NCBI GenBank assembly: GCA_035266845.1
Contig: DATFMP010000083.1
Coordinates: forward strand, 54,459 to 118,458
DNA length: 64,000 bases
Reading direction: 5' to 3'
Origin: DATFMP01 sp035266845
GTDB lineage: Bacteria; SAR324; JACQKK01
In this document: in pieces, positions 15,240-24,028 of the stretch
How the letters are laid out: every line of letters begins with the position of its first letter
Numbering within the stretch: the first letter of the stretch is position 1
Translations under genes and position numbers: made by a program
Notes under the pieces: model-generated
What the model saw: only the letters and a program-made list of their open reading frames with translations
Database searches by the model: none
Told to the model about the DNA's origin: nothing

Positions 15240-16151
15240 AAGCGAGCCGCGGCGGGCGAGCTGGCGGGTGGCGCGGCGCAGCTCACGGTCCAGGCTCTGG
15301 CGCTTGGCGCGGGCTTCCTGGCGGATCAGGCGCTGGCGTTGCCGGGCCTGGGCGATGACGTCGGCGGTGCGGCGCAGCTCGTGGGCCTCCTGCTCGTCGA
15401 TGCGGCGCAGGTCGGTGCGCAGCTTGCGGTAGTAGCGCCGCCACTGCTGGGTGGTCTTGGGCCCCTGGGCGCGGCCGGGCTGACGCAGCGCGCGCACCTT
15501 GATGAACTCCCGAGGCACGCTGCCGCGCCGGAAGCGCTGCTCCAGCACCTTGGTGGAGAGCCCGTGCTCCAGAATCTCGCGGGCCAGGGCCAGCTGGCGG
15601 CCCTTGGCGGCGCGGCCGATATAGCGCAGATGGCGGGCGGAGAGGGGCCGCCCGTTGCCATGGCGGGCCAGGTACTCGCGCACTTCCGGGGTGATGTCCG
15701 TGACGGCCAGCAGGCCCGCCACGAAGTCGCGGTTGCGGCCGATGGCCGTGCCCACCTGGGCCTGGGTCCAGCCGCAGCGCTCCTGCAGTCGCTGCAGAAT
15801 GCCGGCCAACTCCAGCGGCTCATAGCTGCCGCCCTGCAGGCGCTCGATGGCGGACAGCTCGTCGGCGAAGCCGCCGTCCAGCACCACGGCGTCCATCTCC
15901 TCCCAGCGCAGGTGGCGCGCGGCCGCCAGCCGCTCGCTCCCCACCACCAGCCGATAGGCGGGGCCCTGCCGCTCCCCGTTCGACGCGTCCGGCCCGGCCG
16001 CCACCAGCACGGGCTCGCGCTGGCCCTGGCGGCCCAGCGCGCGCGCGACGCGCTCCACGGCCTCGGGCGGGGGCGGCTCGCCCGGTGGCGCGGCGATCTC
16101 GGCCACGGGCAGGCGCGTCAGGTATCGGAATGGCTGGCGTCGGCGGCCCAT
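15237..16151 (-). CDS. ParB/Noc-like DNA-binding protein
   Basis: A 304-residue ParB-family protein. The N-terminal ParB/sulfiredoxin-like domain includes YLTRLPVAEIAAPP, QREPVLVA, YRLVVGSERLAAARHL (the GERR-like nucleotide-binding box, here GSERL) and LSAIERLQGG. A KorB/Spo0J-type HTH follows (CGWTQAQVGTAIGRNRDFVAGLLAV), and the C-terminus is a highly basic helical region rich in Arg and Gln. No parA, gid or replication origin is nearby, so it is probably an accessory ParB-like regulator rather than the chromosome-partition ParB. It is third in the minus-strand run polA, cupin, this gene, with a 34-bp gap to the cupin gene. Confidence 0.75.
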   Translation of the reverse strand: MGRRRQPFRYLTRLPVAEIAAPPGEPPPPEAVERVARALGRQGQREPVLVAAGPDASNGERQGPAYRLVVGSERLAAARHLRWEEMDAVVLDGGFADELSAIERLQGGSYEPLELAGILQRLQERCGWTQAQVGTAIGRNRDFVAGLLAVTDITPEVREYLARHGNGRPLSARHLRYIGRAAKGRQLALAREILEHGLSTKVLEQRFRRGSVPREFIKVRALRQPGRAQGPKTTQQWRRYYRKLRTDLRRIDEQEAHELRRTADVIAQARQRQRLIRQEARAKRQSLDRELRRATRQLARRGSL

Positions 16152-16185
16152 CGGGTGCCTCGGCGGCGGTTCACGGGACGGTGGC

Positions 16186-16509
16186 TCAGCCGTGGAGGTT
16201 GGGCGTGATCACGATCAGGACGGAGAGACGTTGGTCGCTGGTGTTGGTCACGCCGTGCTCCACATCCTCTGGTACATAGAGCAGCTCACCGGCGGTAAGC
16301 GTTCGCTTTTCGTTGCCGACGGTAAATTCGCCGCTGCCCTCCACCACCACGTAGAGCTTGTCCGCGCCCTTGTGGGCGTGGGCCTTTTGGGCCTGGCCGG
16401 GCTCGAAGCAATTGAGCCCGCAGATGAGGTGCTTGCTGGAGGCCACGTCCACCTTGGCCATCTTGTCCGGCTGGTACTTCGCCATCTGCGCCAGCTTGAA
16501 TACGTCCAT
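16186..16509 (-). CDS. Small cupin-domain protein
   Basis: A 107-residue single-domain cupin. Motif 1 is QKAHAHKGADKLYVVVEGSGEF (long motif, residues about 41-62), with the two His ligands in HAH, and motif 2 includes GELLYVPEDVEHGVTN, with the third His. Such small cupins bind a metal and often sense or bind small organic ligands; no specific substrate can be given. It lies 52 bp downstream of polA and 34 bp upstream of the ParB-like gene on the same strand, so the three may be co-transcribed, although functions are unrelated. Confidence 0.8.
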   Translation of the reverse strand: MDVFKLAQMAKYQPDKMAKVDVASSKHLICGLNCFEPGQAQKAHAHKGADKLYVVVEGSGEFTVGNEKRTLTAGELLYVPEDVEHGVTNTSDQRLSVLIVITPNLHG

Positions 16510-16561
16510 GCCATGCCTCCGTCCGGGTGCAGGGTTGGGTGCGGCTGCGGTCGCCAGCCGA

Positions 16562-19327
16562 TCAATGGGCTTCGAGCCAGTTCTTGCCGACGCCCAGCTC
16601 CACCTTGAGCGGCACGCTCAGCTCCATCGCGTGCTCCATCTCGTGGGTGACGAGCTGCTTGAGGGGCTCCAGCTCGTCCTTGCGCGCGTCGAAGACCAGC
16701 TCGTCGTGGATGGTGAGCACCATCTGCGAGCGCAGCTTTTCCGCGCGCAGGCGGCGATCGATGGCGATCATGGCCAGCTTGATGATCTCGGCGGCGGTGC
16801 CCTGGATGGGCGTGTTGACCGCGGCGCCCTCCGCCATGCGGGCGAGCTGGCCGTTGGCGCTGTTGATCTCCGGCAGGTAGCGGCGCCGCCCGCCCTTGGT
16901 GAGGGCATAGCCCTCCTTGCGGGCGCGCTCCATCAGATCATCCTGCAGAGCGCGGATGGTGGCGTATTTTTCGAAGAAGCGCTGGATGAACTCGCGGGCC
17001 TCCTCGCGGGTGCGGCTGGTCACCTGCGCCAGCCGGTCGGCCCCCATGCGGTAGATCAGGCCGAAGTTCACCTCCTTGGCCACCGAGCGCATCTCGCGGT
17101 TCACCGAGTCCGGCGCCACGTTAAAGATGGCCGCCGCCGTGAGCGCATGGATGTCCTCCTCCGTGCGGAAGGCCTCCAGAAAGGTCGGATCGCCGGAGAA
17201 GTCCGCCACCACCCGCAGCTCGATCTGGCTGTAGTCCGCGCTGAGCAGCACGTGCTCGTCGTCCGAGGGGATGAACAGGGCGCGCACCTTGCGCCCCTCC
17301 TCGCTGCGCACGGGGATGTTCTGCAGGTTCGGATTGTCCGAGGCCAGCCGACCCGTGGCGGCCACGGTTTGCCGAAAGCTGGTGTGGATCTTCCCCGTGC
17401 TGGGGTGCACGAAGTTGTGGAGTTGATCCAGGTAGGTGGACTTCAGCTTGGTCAGCTCGCGATAGTCCAGCAGCTTGCGCGGGAAGGCGTGGGCGGACAG
17501 CTTTTCCAGCGTCTCCTCGTCCGTGGAGAGGCCCATGCCGGTTTTGATCTTGCGCGGGCGCACGCCCAACTCCTCGTGGATCTTCAGCTTCTCGTAGAGG
17601 ATGCGCTGCAGGTCCACGATGGAATTGAGGTTGATCTCCCGCTCGCCCGCCAGGTCGTACAGTTCTTCGCGCAGGGTCTCCAGGCGCCCCTCCATCTCCA
17701 CGGAGAGCCGCTGGGCGCCCTGGCTGTCGAAGCGCACGCCGGCCTCCTCCATGCGCGCCAGCACGGGCACCAGCGGCATTTCGATCTGCTCGAAGGCGCG
17801 GAGTTGATCGGTCTCGCGCAGGCGTGGCAGGAACAGCTCGTAGAGCCGGAAGCAGATGTCCGCATCCTCGCAGGCGTAGTGGCTCACGCGCTCGATGGGC
17901 ACCTGAGCCATCGTGATCTGCTCTTTGCCGCTGCCGATGAGCGCCTCAGTGGGAATCTTGGTGAAGTTCAGCTTGCGCAGCGCCACGCTGTCCAGGTCGT
18001 GCCGGCGCTCGGCGGGCTCGGTGAGGTGCGAGGAGATCATCGTGTCGTGGCCCATGCCGCGCACGTCGATGCCCTCCTTGTGCAGCACATGCACGTCGAA
18101 CTTCATGTTGTGCCCGCCCTTGGGCGGCTGCTCGGCTTCCAGCAGCGGCCGCAGCACGCCCAGCACCTCGGCCTTGCGGGGCGCGAGGAAGGGGTGGTTG
18201 AGCGGGATGTAGTAGGCCTCCTCCGCCTGGGTGCAGAAGGACAGCCCCACGATGTCGTCCGACAGGTAGTCCAGCCCCGTCGTTTCCGTGTCGAACACCA
18301 CCAGCTCCGCCTCGCGCCACTGCGCCACCTTCTCTTCGATGGCCGCAGGCGACTTGAGCGTGTAGTAACGCGCGGCGCCAGCCCCGTTCGCGCCCGCAGC
18401 GGCCTCCTCGCCCGTCTCGCCCCCGCCGCCGTTGATCGCGGCGGCTGGCGGCAGGCCGCCCTGCTTGATGAGCCGGTCGCGCAGCGTCTGGAACTCCAAC
18501 TCGGTGAGCAGGGCCAGCAGCTTGGGATTGCGCGTATGCTCCGCGGGCTTGAGCGTGAGATCGCCAAAGTCCACCTGCACCGGCACGTCCGTGTGAATCG
18601 TCACCAGCTCGCGGGAGAGGAAGGCGCTGTCGCGGTAGGTCTCCAGGTTTTCGCGCAGCTTGCCCTTCAGGTCGCCCAGGTGGTCGTAGAGCGCCTCCAG
18701 TGTGCCGTACTGCTGGACCAGCTTGGTGGCCGTCTTGGGCCCCACGCCGGGCACGCCGGGCACGTTGTCCGAGCTGTCGCCCATCAGCGCCAGCACCTCG
18801 ATCACCTGCTCCGGCGTGCAGCCGAACTTGTCCTGCACGCCCTTGGCCTTGGTGAGCGTCACCTCCTCGCCCTTGGCGGCATACATGCAGGTGCTGTCCG
18901 TGATGAGCTGCATGTAGTCCTTGTCGCCGGTCACCATGTAGCTTTCCAGCCCCGCCTGCTCCGCCCGCTTCACCAGCGTGCCGATGATGTCGTCCGCCTC
19001 GAAGCCCGGCTTGAGCAGGTAGGGCACGTCCAGCGCCTCCACCAGCCGCGGAATGTAGGGAAGCTGCCCGACCAGCTCGTCCGGCATCTTCTCCCGCGTG
19101 GCCTTGTAGGCCGGGTACTTCTTGTGACGAAAGGTGGGCTCCGGGCTGTCCGAGACCACTGCCAGGTAGTCCGGCTTCTCCCGCTCCAGGATGGCGATCA
19201 GCGCCTGGGTGAGCCCGTAGAGCCCGCTCACGTTGATGCCCTTGGAGTTGATCAGCGGGTTGCGGATCATCGCGAAGTACGAGCGGTACAGCGTCGCCAT
19301 CGTATCCACGGCGAAGAAACGCGGCAT
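16562..19327 (-). CDS. polA: DNA polymerase I
   Basis: A 921-residue, three-domain PolA for repair and Okazaki-fragment processing. The 5'-3' exonuclease domain (about 1-290) carries FAVDTMATLYRSYFA and VTGDKDYMQLI. The 3'-5' exonuclease domain is intact: FDTETTGLD (about residue 345), HNMKFDVHVL and YACEDADICFRLYE, so proofreading should work. The polymerase domain has motif A SADYSQIELRVV (about 695), motif B with the O-helix residues Arg, Lys, Phe and Tyr in RSVAKEVNFGLIY (about 752), and motif C TIHDELVF (about 870). Arg replaces the usual Gly directly after the motif B Tyr. The ATG at 19327 matches the family N-terminus. Confidence 0.95.
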   Translation of the reverse strand: MPRFFAVDTMATLYRSYFAMIRNPLINSKGINVSGLYGLTQALIAILEREKPDYLAVVSDSPEPTFRHKKYPAYKATREKMPDELVGQLPYIPRLVEALDVPYLLKPGFEADDIIGTLVKRAEQAGLESYMVTGDKDYMQLITDSTCMYAAKGEEVTLTKAKGVQDKFGCTPEQVIEVLALMGDSSDNVPGVPGVGPKTATKLVQQYGTLEALYDHLGDLKGKLRENLETYRDSAFLSRELVTIHTDVPVQVDFGDLTLKPAEHTRNPKLLALLTELEFQTLRDRLIKQGGLPPAAAINGGGGETGEEAAAGANGAGAARYYTLKSPAAIEEKVAQWREAELVVFDTETTGLDYLSDDIVGLSFCTQAEEAYYIPLNHPFLAPRKAEVLGVLRPLLEAEQPPKGGHNMKFDVHVLHKEGIDVRGMGHDTMISSHLTEPAERRHDLDSVALRKLNFTKIPTEALIGSGKEQITMAQVPIERVSHYACEDADICFRLYELFLPRLRETDQLRAFEQIEMPLVPVLARMEEAGVRFDSQGAQRLSVEMEGRLETLREELYDLAGEREINLNSIVDLQRILYEKLKIHEELGVRPRKIKTGMGLSTDEETLEKLSAHAFPRKLLDYRELTKLKSTYLDQLHNFVHPSTGKIHTSFRQTVAATGRLASDNPNLQNIPVRSEEGRKVRALFIPSDDEHVLLSADYSQIELRVVADFSGDPTFLEAFRTEEDIHALTAAAIFNVAPDSVNREMRSVAKEVNFGLIYRMGADRLAQVTSRTREEAREFIQRFFEKYATIRALQDDLMERARKEGYALTKGGRRRYLPEINSANGQLARMAEGAAVNTPIQGTAAEIIKLAMIAIDRRLRAEKLRSQMVLTIHDELVFDARKDELEPLKQLVTHEMEHAMELSVPLKVELGVGKNWLEAH

Positions 19328-19646
19328 GGCTCGCTCCCTGGGCGATTCGGGGGTCGGGACAGCGGGGGCGGGGCCGACACTGCCGGGCCGCCGCCGGAAA
19401 ACCCCAGGCTACCTCATCGGGCGGGCGCATTCCAGGCAGAGGGGGCACGACCGTAGGGGCATGTGCACCGTGCGACAGGGCTTTGCTGTGAGCTGTTAGT
19501 GAGGCCGCGCCCTGAAATGTCAGTCCGCCATTCCATGCTGGGTATCTCCGGCGATCCCAAACCCGCTCGGCGGTGCCGCTGCTGGCCCGTGGCTACGCAG
19601 CGAGCGGATCGCCATTGCCTGAACCCATCTTGGAAAGGGGGAAGCC
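19328..19646. other. Gene-free gap upstream of polA and the small lipoprotein gene
   Basis: This 319-bp divergent gap holds no convincing gene or repeat. Just before 19647 a strong purine-rich ribosome site (GGAAAGGGGGAAGCC) serves the lipoprotein gene. I see no clear promoter for either side. Confidence 0.4.
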
Positions 19647-20117
19647 ATGCGCATTGCCTGGTTGGTGCCACTGCTGGCGGCGGTGCTGCTGCTCGCAGGG
19701 TGCGGCGGGGGTGGTGGCAGCACGCCGCGCACCGGCGGTGCCTACGTCACCATCAGTTGGACGGCCGACGTGCAGGCGGCGGATTTCACCCAGATCGGGG
19801 TGCCCAGCCCATTCGCGGCCAACACCGCCTATCCCCTGCAGATCGGCTCGGGGCGGGTCTTCTGGGCGTCGGACTGGCTGGGGTCGTGCTGCACCAGCTA
19901 CTTCCTGGACGTGGTGGTGGAGGGTGGCACGCCCGGCGACGATCGTGTGTACACGGCCGTCATAAGCCAGGACACGCTCTACTCCACGAGCGCCCTGGTG
20001 CCCTTCGCCGCGGCCTCCAGCACCGGGGTGACGGACGCACCGGTGGGTGCTCGCCTCTCGGGCGCGTCGGCCGCGGACGAGGCCGCGGCACAGCCCGGGC
20101 GTCTGCTGGTGTGGTAG
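19647..20117 (+). CDS. Small predicted lipoprotein of unknown function
   Basis: A 156-residue protein with a lipoprotein signal: MRIAWLVPLLAAVLLLAGC, lipobox LLAGC, Cys19 followed by a Gly-rich stretch and no Asp at +2, so outer-membrane sorting is plausible. The mature part is beta-rich (AYVTISWTADVQAADF, VFWASDW) with an adjacent Cys pair (SCCTSYFLDVVVEGG). I do not recognise the domain. The ribosome site is strong. The 3' end is 26 bp from the convergent RDD gene. Confidence 0.7.
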   Translation: MRIAWLVPLLAAVLLLAGCGGGGGSTPRTGGAYVTISWTADVQAADFTQIGVPSPFAANTAYPLQIGSGRVFWASDWLGSCCTSYFLDVVVEGGTPGDDRVYTAVISQDTLYSTSALVPFAAASSTGVTDAPVGARLSGASAADEAAAQPGRLLVW

Positions 20118-20143
20118 GGGTGGCGTGGGACGCCCTCGGCGCG

Positions 20144-21019
20144 TCAGCGCTTGGGGGCGTCCTCGATCTTGGGCTTGGTAGCCCGGGCGGGATCGGTCAC
20201 CTTGGGCTCGATGCGCTGCAATTCCCAGTGTGGGGGCGGCCCGGCCAGGTGCAGATACACGTCCACATGCCCCTTGCCCGCCTTGCCCTTGGCCTCCAGC
20301 CGCACGATCATGCGATCGCCGTCCCGACTGCGATGCAGGCCCGGCGCGGTCATCTCCGGCAGCCCACCGAAGGTGGTACTCACCTCTACATCCTGATGTG
20401 CAGCGTGGAGCGCGAAGGGATAGGCTGCCGTGCGGCGCACGTTCCAGTACTCCAGCAGCAATATAGCGAGGGTGGTGGCCAGGAACACGATGGACATGCC
20501 CAGCAGCCGACGCGCCACCGGCGCCGGACGGCCCTGGGCCACCACCACCGTGCCCGCCAGGTGGTCGCCCAGGCGGCGGTAGTATGGGTCCACGAACACC
20601 CACACGGCTTCCACCGGCAGCAGCACCAGCGCCAGGTTGCGCAACAGCAGCGCGGAGAGCGGCGGCACCGCGGCAGGGTCGTCGGCCTTCGCGACCACGA
20701 TGCCCATGAACCACTTGCCCGGGCTCTGACCCGCCACCGCATCGCGCAGCAGCAGCAGCGAGGCACTGGCCAGCAGCCAGTACGGGTGCAGCGCGCCCAG
20801 GGGCGGCGGGCGGAGATCCCAGTGGCTGCCGAGCAGCAGCTTGTGGCCCATGTTGAGCAGGCCCACCGCCAGCAGGTAGTCCACGATCAGCGCAAACATG
20901 CGCAGGTGGTGCGGCGCCAACGCCGTGGGTGCGACGCTGCGCGGTGGGGCGGGCGGAGGCATTTCACGCGGGGGTTTGTCACGCCGCGGCGTGTCGCGGT
21001 CTGGCTTCTTGCGGTTCAT
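20144..21019 (-). CDS. RDD-family membrane protein
   Basis: A 291-residue protein. A Pro/Arg-rich cytoplasmic N-terminus (1-35) leads into an RDD domain with helices around MFALIVDYLLAVGLL, YWLLASASLLLL and LALVLLPVEAVWVF. The RDD signature pieces QSPGKWFMGIVV and RRLGDHLAGTVVV are present. A further helix (LLGMSIVFLATTLAILLLEY) is followed by a soluble C-terminal domain of about 100 residues, possibly Coa1/Tim21-like. RDD proteins are implicated in transport or osmotic stress in a few cases; no substrate is evident here. It is followed, upstream in the same direction, by the DUF4262, TPR, SH3/BamE-like and rsmD genes. Confidence 0.75.
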   Translation of the reverse strand: MNRKKPDRDTPRRDKPPREMPPPAPPRSVAPTALAPHHLRMFALIVDYLLAVGLLNMGHKLLLGSHWDLRPPPLGALHPYWLLASASLLLLRDAVAGQSPGKWFMGIVVAKADDPAAVPPLSALLLRNLALVLLPVEAVWVFVDPYYRRLGDHLAGTVVVAQGRPAPVARRLLGMSIVFLATTLAILLLEYWNVRRTAAYPFALHAAHQDVEVSTTFGGLPEMTAPGLHRSRDGDRMIVRLEAKGKAGKGHVDVYLHLAGPPPHWELQRIEPKVTDPARATKPKIEDAPKR

Positions 21020-21098
21020 ACGGATGCGCGGGCGGGCGGCGTGGACGGGACGGCGAGCCGCCGCACAGCTTGGCGGCGGGAAACCGGGCGCGGGGCGG

Positions 21099-21593
21099 TC
21101 AGGCGTTGCGGCCGGCGAAGGTGAACAGCAGTTCCAGCCCGTGCATGTCCAGCCGGTCCGGCTCGATGAGGATGCTCTGGGCGGCGCAATCGGGGTCGCA
21201 GTCGGGCTGCCAGGGATAGCGGTGGCGGGCGTCGGGCCAGATCACCCGCAGGCGTCCGTCCGTGAGCGGCGGCCCCTCGGGGTCGATCGGGTTTTCCACC
21301 ACGAACAAATCGTAGCCCTTGAGCAGGTCGGAGAAGAAGTCCCCCGCGTGCAGTCGCTCGCCGGCCTTGATGCGCTCCACCAGTCGAGCCAGCACCAGCT
21401 CGCCCAGATCCGGCGTGAGCCCCACGATCTCCAGCTCGGGATGGTGGCACAGGCTCGTCAGCCCGATGGTGAACTGGTAGGGATGGCCCGCGTACTCGGT
21501 GCAGATGAAGGCCCAGCCGTGTTCCTTCAGCTCGCGGCTGACCTGCACGAGCAGGGTGCCGATGGTATTGACTTGGATGGGCTGCACGGCCAC
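21099..21593 (-). CDS. DUF4262-domain protein
   Basis: About 164 residues if the GTG at 21593 is used; this start has AAGGA just upstream and fits the family N-terminus. An ATG at 21644 would add 17 residues. The core matches DUF4262: ELKEHGWAFICTEYAGHPYQFTIGL, then HPELEIVGL, LLKGYDLFVVENP and a C-terminal segment with the CDPDC Cys pair. The family has no established activity. It lies between the RDD and TPR genes in the same orientation. Confidence 0.65.
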   Translation of the reverse strand: MAVQPIQVNTIGTLLVQVSRELKEHGWAFICTEYAGHPYQFTIGLTSLCHHPELEIVGLTPDLGELVLARLVERIKAGERLHAGDFFSDLLKGYDLFVVENPIDPEGPPLTDGRLRVIWPDARHRYPWQPDCDPDCAAQSILIEPDRLDMHGLELLFTFAGRNA

Positions 21594-21672
21594 GGGGTCC
21601 TTGCCGCCGGGTGAGTGGGTACACTGCCCCCTCCCCTGCACCATGAAAGACCCGTGCCAACCGCACCTCCCG

Positions 21673-22545
21673 CTATTCGCCCTTGAGATCCTGCAGCATC
21701 GTGTCCACAGCCTCGGACGGATGCTGGGCCCGGTAGCGCTCCACATAGGGCTGCAGCGCCGTCAGGTCGTCGCGCTGGCCCAGCACCTTGATGATCCCCG
21801 TGAGCGCGAACAGGTTGTCCCCGCCGACGTCCAGCAACTGGCGGAAGGCTGCCTCCGCGGCATCCAGGTCTCCCATCAGGTACAGCGCATAGGCGCGGCA
21901 CTCGTTCAGGTCCACGTAGCGCTCGGCCGCGGGGTTTTCGCCCAGAAGCGCCAGCACGCGCTCCAGGTCCGGCGGACTGGCCCGCAGCAGCAGGCCGCGG
22001 CATAGGTACAGCAGCACGCCCATGTTGCCCGGGTCGTCCCGGTACAGCGCCTCCAGATCGTCCAGGCCCGTCTCGTAGTCGCCTTCGGAAAGGGCGAGCT
22101 GTGCCAGGTTGAGGCGGGTCAGCAGGCAGTCGGGATTCTGCGCCAGCACAGCGGCGTATTCGCGCCGGGCATCGTCGGTCTCGGCCAGCAGCTCGTGGGC
22201 ATAGGCCAGATTGTGCCGCGCCATCAGGTGCCCGGGCTGCAACTCCAGGGCCTCGGCAAAGCGCAGGCGCGCTTCCATGACGTCGTCCTGGTTCAGCGCG
22301 AAGCAGCCCAGGTTGTACAACGCCGTGGCTTGCGCATCGCCGCTGAGGCCGCCCAGGCGGGTGCGTTGCTCCTGATCGGCGGCGCGGATGCGCTCGCCGG
22401 CCTCTTCGCTGCTGGGGCCGTAAAGGGCGCGATTCATCGCCAAGCGGGTACTGCCGGAGGACGCATCGGCGAAGAGCAGGTTGAGGGCCTGCAGCGTATC
22501 GCCCTTGCCGATCAGCTCCAACAGGCGGTCATTGTCCGTGCTCAT
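21673..22545 (-). CDS. TPR-repeat protein
   Basis: A 290-residue soluble protein starting MSTDNDRLLELIGKGDT at the ATG at 22545. Several tetratricopeptide repeats are visible: ALYNLGCFALNQDDVMEARLRFAEALEL, AYAHELLAETDDARREYAAVL, LAQLALSEGDYETGL, and CRAYALYLMGDLDAAEAAFRQL (long helices, positions about 90-270). There is no signal peptide. It probably acts as a protein-protein scaffold. It starts 38 nt after the stop of the SH3/BamE-like gene, so the genes are likely one operon. The partner protein is not identifiable. Confidence 0.75.
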   Translation of the reverse strand: MSTDNDRLLELIGKGDTLQALNLLFADASSGSTRLAMNRALYGPSSEEAGERIRAADQEQRTRLGGLSGDAQATALYNLGCFALNQDDVMEARLRFAEALELQPGHLMARHNLAYAHELLAETDDARREYAAVLAQNPDCLLTRLNLAQLALSEGDYETGLDDLEALYRDDPGNMGVLLYLCRGLLLRASPPDLERVLALLGENPAAERYVDLNECRAYALYLMGDLDAAEAAFRQLLDVGGDNLFALTGIIKVLGQRDDLTALQPYVERYRAQHPSEAVDTMLQDLKGE

Positions 22546-22583
22546 GCAAGGCTGCCGTTGAGGGTGCGGGGTCGGTCGGTGGG

Positions 22584-23330
22584 TCAATTGATCTGCTTGA
22601 CCACCTCGTTCTCGAACGTAACGGTCAGTTCCGGATACTGCCAGACGGTGCGACGGGCATCGCTGATGGTTTCCTCGTTGCTGCGCAGGGGATCGCCCAT
22701 GGCCCAGCGAACCTCCCGCGTCGTATCCCCCACGCGGATCACGCCGGAGAGCAGCCGGGTCTGCTCTTCCTTGCTCACGTTGCGCGTCACCAGCTCGCCA
22801 TAGACGCGGGACATGAATGCCGCCGTCTTGCCGGGCCGGTAGATGCCGGCCGTGCCGCGGGCCCAGGCCCGCACGGGCTGCGCGAACGAGTAGCGCACCT
22901 TCTGCCAGTCCACCTGGACGAAGGGCGTATTGCTTTGCGTCTCGTTGAGCAACTCCAGGCTGGGCGCAGGCACGCGGAAGATCTGCGGGCTGCTCTGCCC
23001 ATCAGGTATCGCCGAGAACACCAGCACCGGTTCCTGCTGCGGCACCAGCAGTTCGTGGGGCGCCGTGGGCGTCCAGCCCACGCCCGTCGTCTTGGCCGTA
23101 TCGCGCGGGTAGACAAGCTGGAACCACATCGAGTCGGCCCCGTATGTTGTCACGTCCACCACGTTGAACGCCTGGCGTGGCCGCACCAGGATGCGCCGGC
23201 CTTCGTGCGGTGCCTTGACGTAGATGTAGGTGTTGACCAGCGTGAAGTAGGCCCCGATGGTCTGGGCGGACGCGCTGGCGAACGTGAACGACAGCAGCAC
23301 CAGCAGCAGGGCGGCCAGTCGCGTCTTCAA
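22584..23330 (-). CDS. Exported protein with SH3-like N-terminal part and BamE/SmpA-like C-terminus
   Basis: A 248-residue protein with a clear signal peptide (KTRLAALLLVLLSFTFASASA). To keep it, the start must be the TTG at 23328-23330, which overlaps the rsmD stop (TTGA); GGAG lies upstream. After cleavage comes an SH3-like beta segment (NTYIYVKAPHEGRRILVRP), and the last 70 residues resemble BamE/SmpA (GVIRVGDTTREVRWAMGDPLRSNEE, long motif near residue 200). BamE-type folds occur in envelope assembly lipoproteins, but this protein has no lipobox Cys, so it is probably periplasmic. Function not known. Confidence 0.6.
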   Translation of the reverse strand: MKTRLAALLLVLLSFTFASASAQTIGAYFTLVNTYIYVKAPHEGRRILVRPRQAFNVVDVTTYGADSMWFQLVYPRDTAKTTGVGWTPTAPHELLVPQQEPVLVFSAIPDGQSSPQIFRVPAPSLELLNETQSNTPFVQVDWQKVRYSFAQPVRAWARGTAGIYRPGKTAAFMSRVYGELVTRNVSKEEQTRLLSGVIRVGDTTREVRWAMGDPLRSNEETISDARRTVWQYPELTVTFENEVVKQIN

Positions 23331-23923
23331 TGGGGTGGCTCCGCAGGGGATGGGGGCACGGTCGGCTCCTGCTTTTCCAGAAAGCAGACCTGCGTGTCAC
23401 CATAGCCTTTCATCCGCAACACTTCAAGGCGCGGGTGCGCCGCCAGGGCCTGCCCCTCGGCCATCTCCAGCACGATCAGGGCGCCAGGGGCCACGGCGCC
23501 GGAATCGGCCAGCCCGGCCAGCAGGGCGTCGTGCTCCCCATAGGCATAGGGCGGGTCGGCCAGCACCAGGTCCGCCGGCCGGGGCAGGGCGGCCTGCCGC
23601 AGCCAGCTCTCCACGCGGGCCGTGACCACCTGGGCTGTGGCGGGCTCCAGGCCCAGCAGGCCCAGATTGGCGCGGATGCCCGCCGCCGTGCGGCCGTGGG
23701 CCTCCACGAAGGTGCAGTGCGCCGCACCGCGGCTGAGGGCCTCCAGCCCCAGGGCACCCGAACCCGCGAAGAGGTCCAGCGCCTCCACACCATCGAGGTC
23801 CATCAGCGAGGCCAGGGTGTTGAAGATTGCCTCGCGCACCTTGTCCGCGGTGGGCCGAGTCTGGCGGCCCGGCGGGGCATTGAAGCGCCGTCCGCGCAGC
23901 CGGCCTCCGATGATCCGCAGCAT
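23327..23923 (-). CDS. rsmD: 16S rRNA (guanine966-N2)-methyltransferase
   Basis: A 198-residue RsmD. The family N-terminus MLRIIGGRLRGRRF is followed by RQTRPTADKVREAIFN, SAM motif I ALDLFAGSGALGLEALSRG and the catalytic DPPYAYG. The enzyme methylates N2 of G966 in 16S rRNA during 30S assembly. The ATG at 23923 has a near-perfect AAGGAG six bases upstream. Its stop overlaps the TTG start of the downstream exported-protein gene, so the two are coupled. It is the first gene of the run extending to the RDD gene. Confidence 0.92.
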   Translation of the reverse strand: MLRIIGGRLRGRRFNAPPGRQTRPTADKVREAIFNTLASLMDLDGVEALDLFAGSGALGLEALSRGAAHCTFVEAHGRTAAGIRANLGLLGLEPATAQVVTARVESWLRQAALPRPADLVLADPPYAYGEHDALLAGLADSGAVAPGALIVLEMAEGQALAAHPRLEVLRMKGYGDTQVCFLEKQEPTVPPSPAEPPH

Positions 23924-24028
23924 GGCGGCTCCTTTGCATTGAACATCAGCGCCCGCCCCGGTACGGTACTGCCGGCCGGCAGCGCCGCCGGGCATGGGCT
24001 GGCAGCACGTTACTCCCGCGAACCGGGC

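Noticed and set aside
12989..15286. Long minus-strand open frame opposite the xdhC-like gene
   Set aside because: No recognisable domain; the plus-strand XdhC/CoxI protein explains the region.
15237..16151. Chromosome-partition locus or replication origin at the ParB-like gene
   Set aside because: No parA, no parS-like 16-bp palindrome, no dnaA boxes or dnaA/gidA genes are visible nearby.
16358..19456. Very long plus-strand open frame (over 1,000 codons) opposite polA
   Set aside because: It mirrors the minus-strand polA frame; its protein is a Leu/Ala/His-rich shadow with no domain, while polA has complete motifs.
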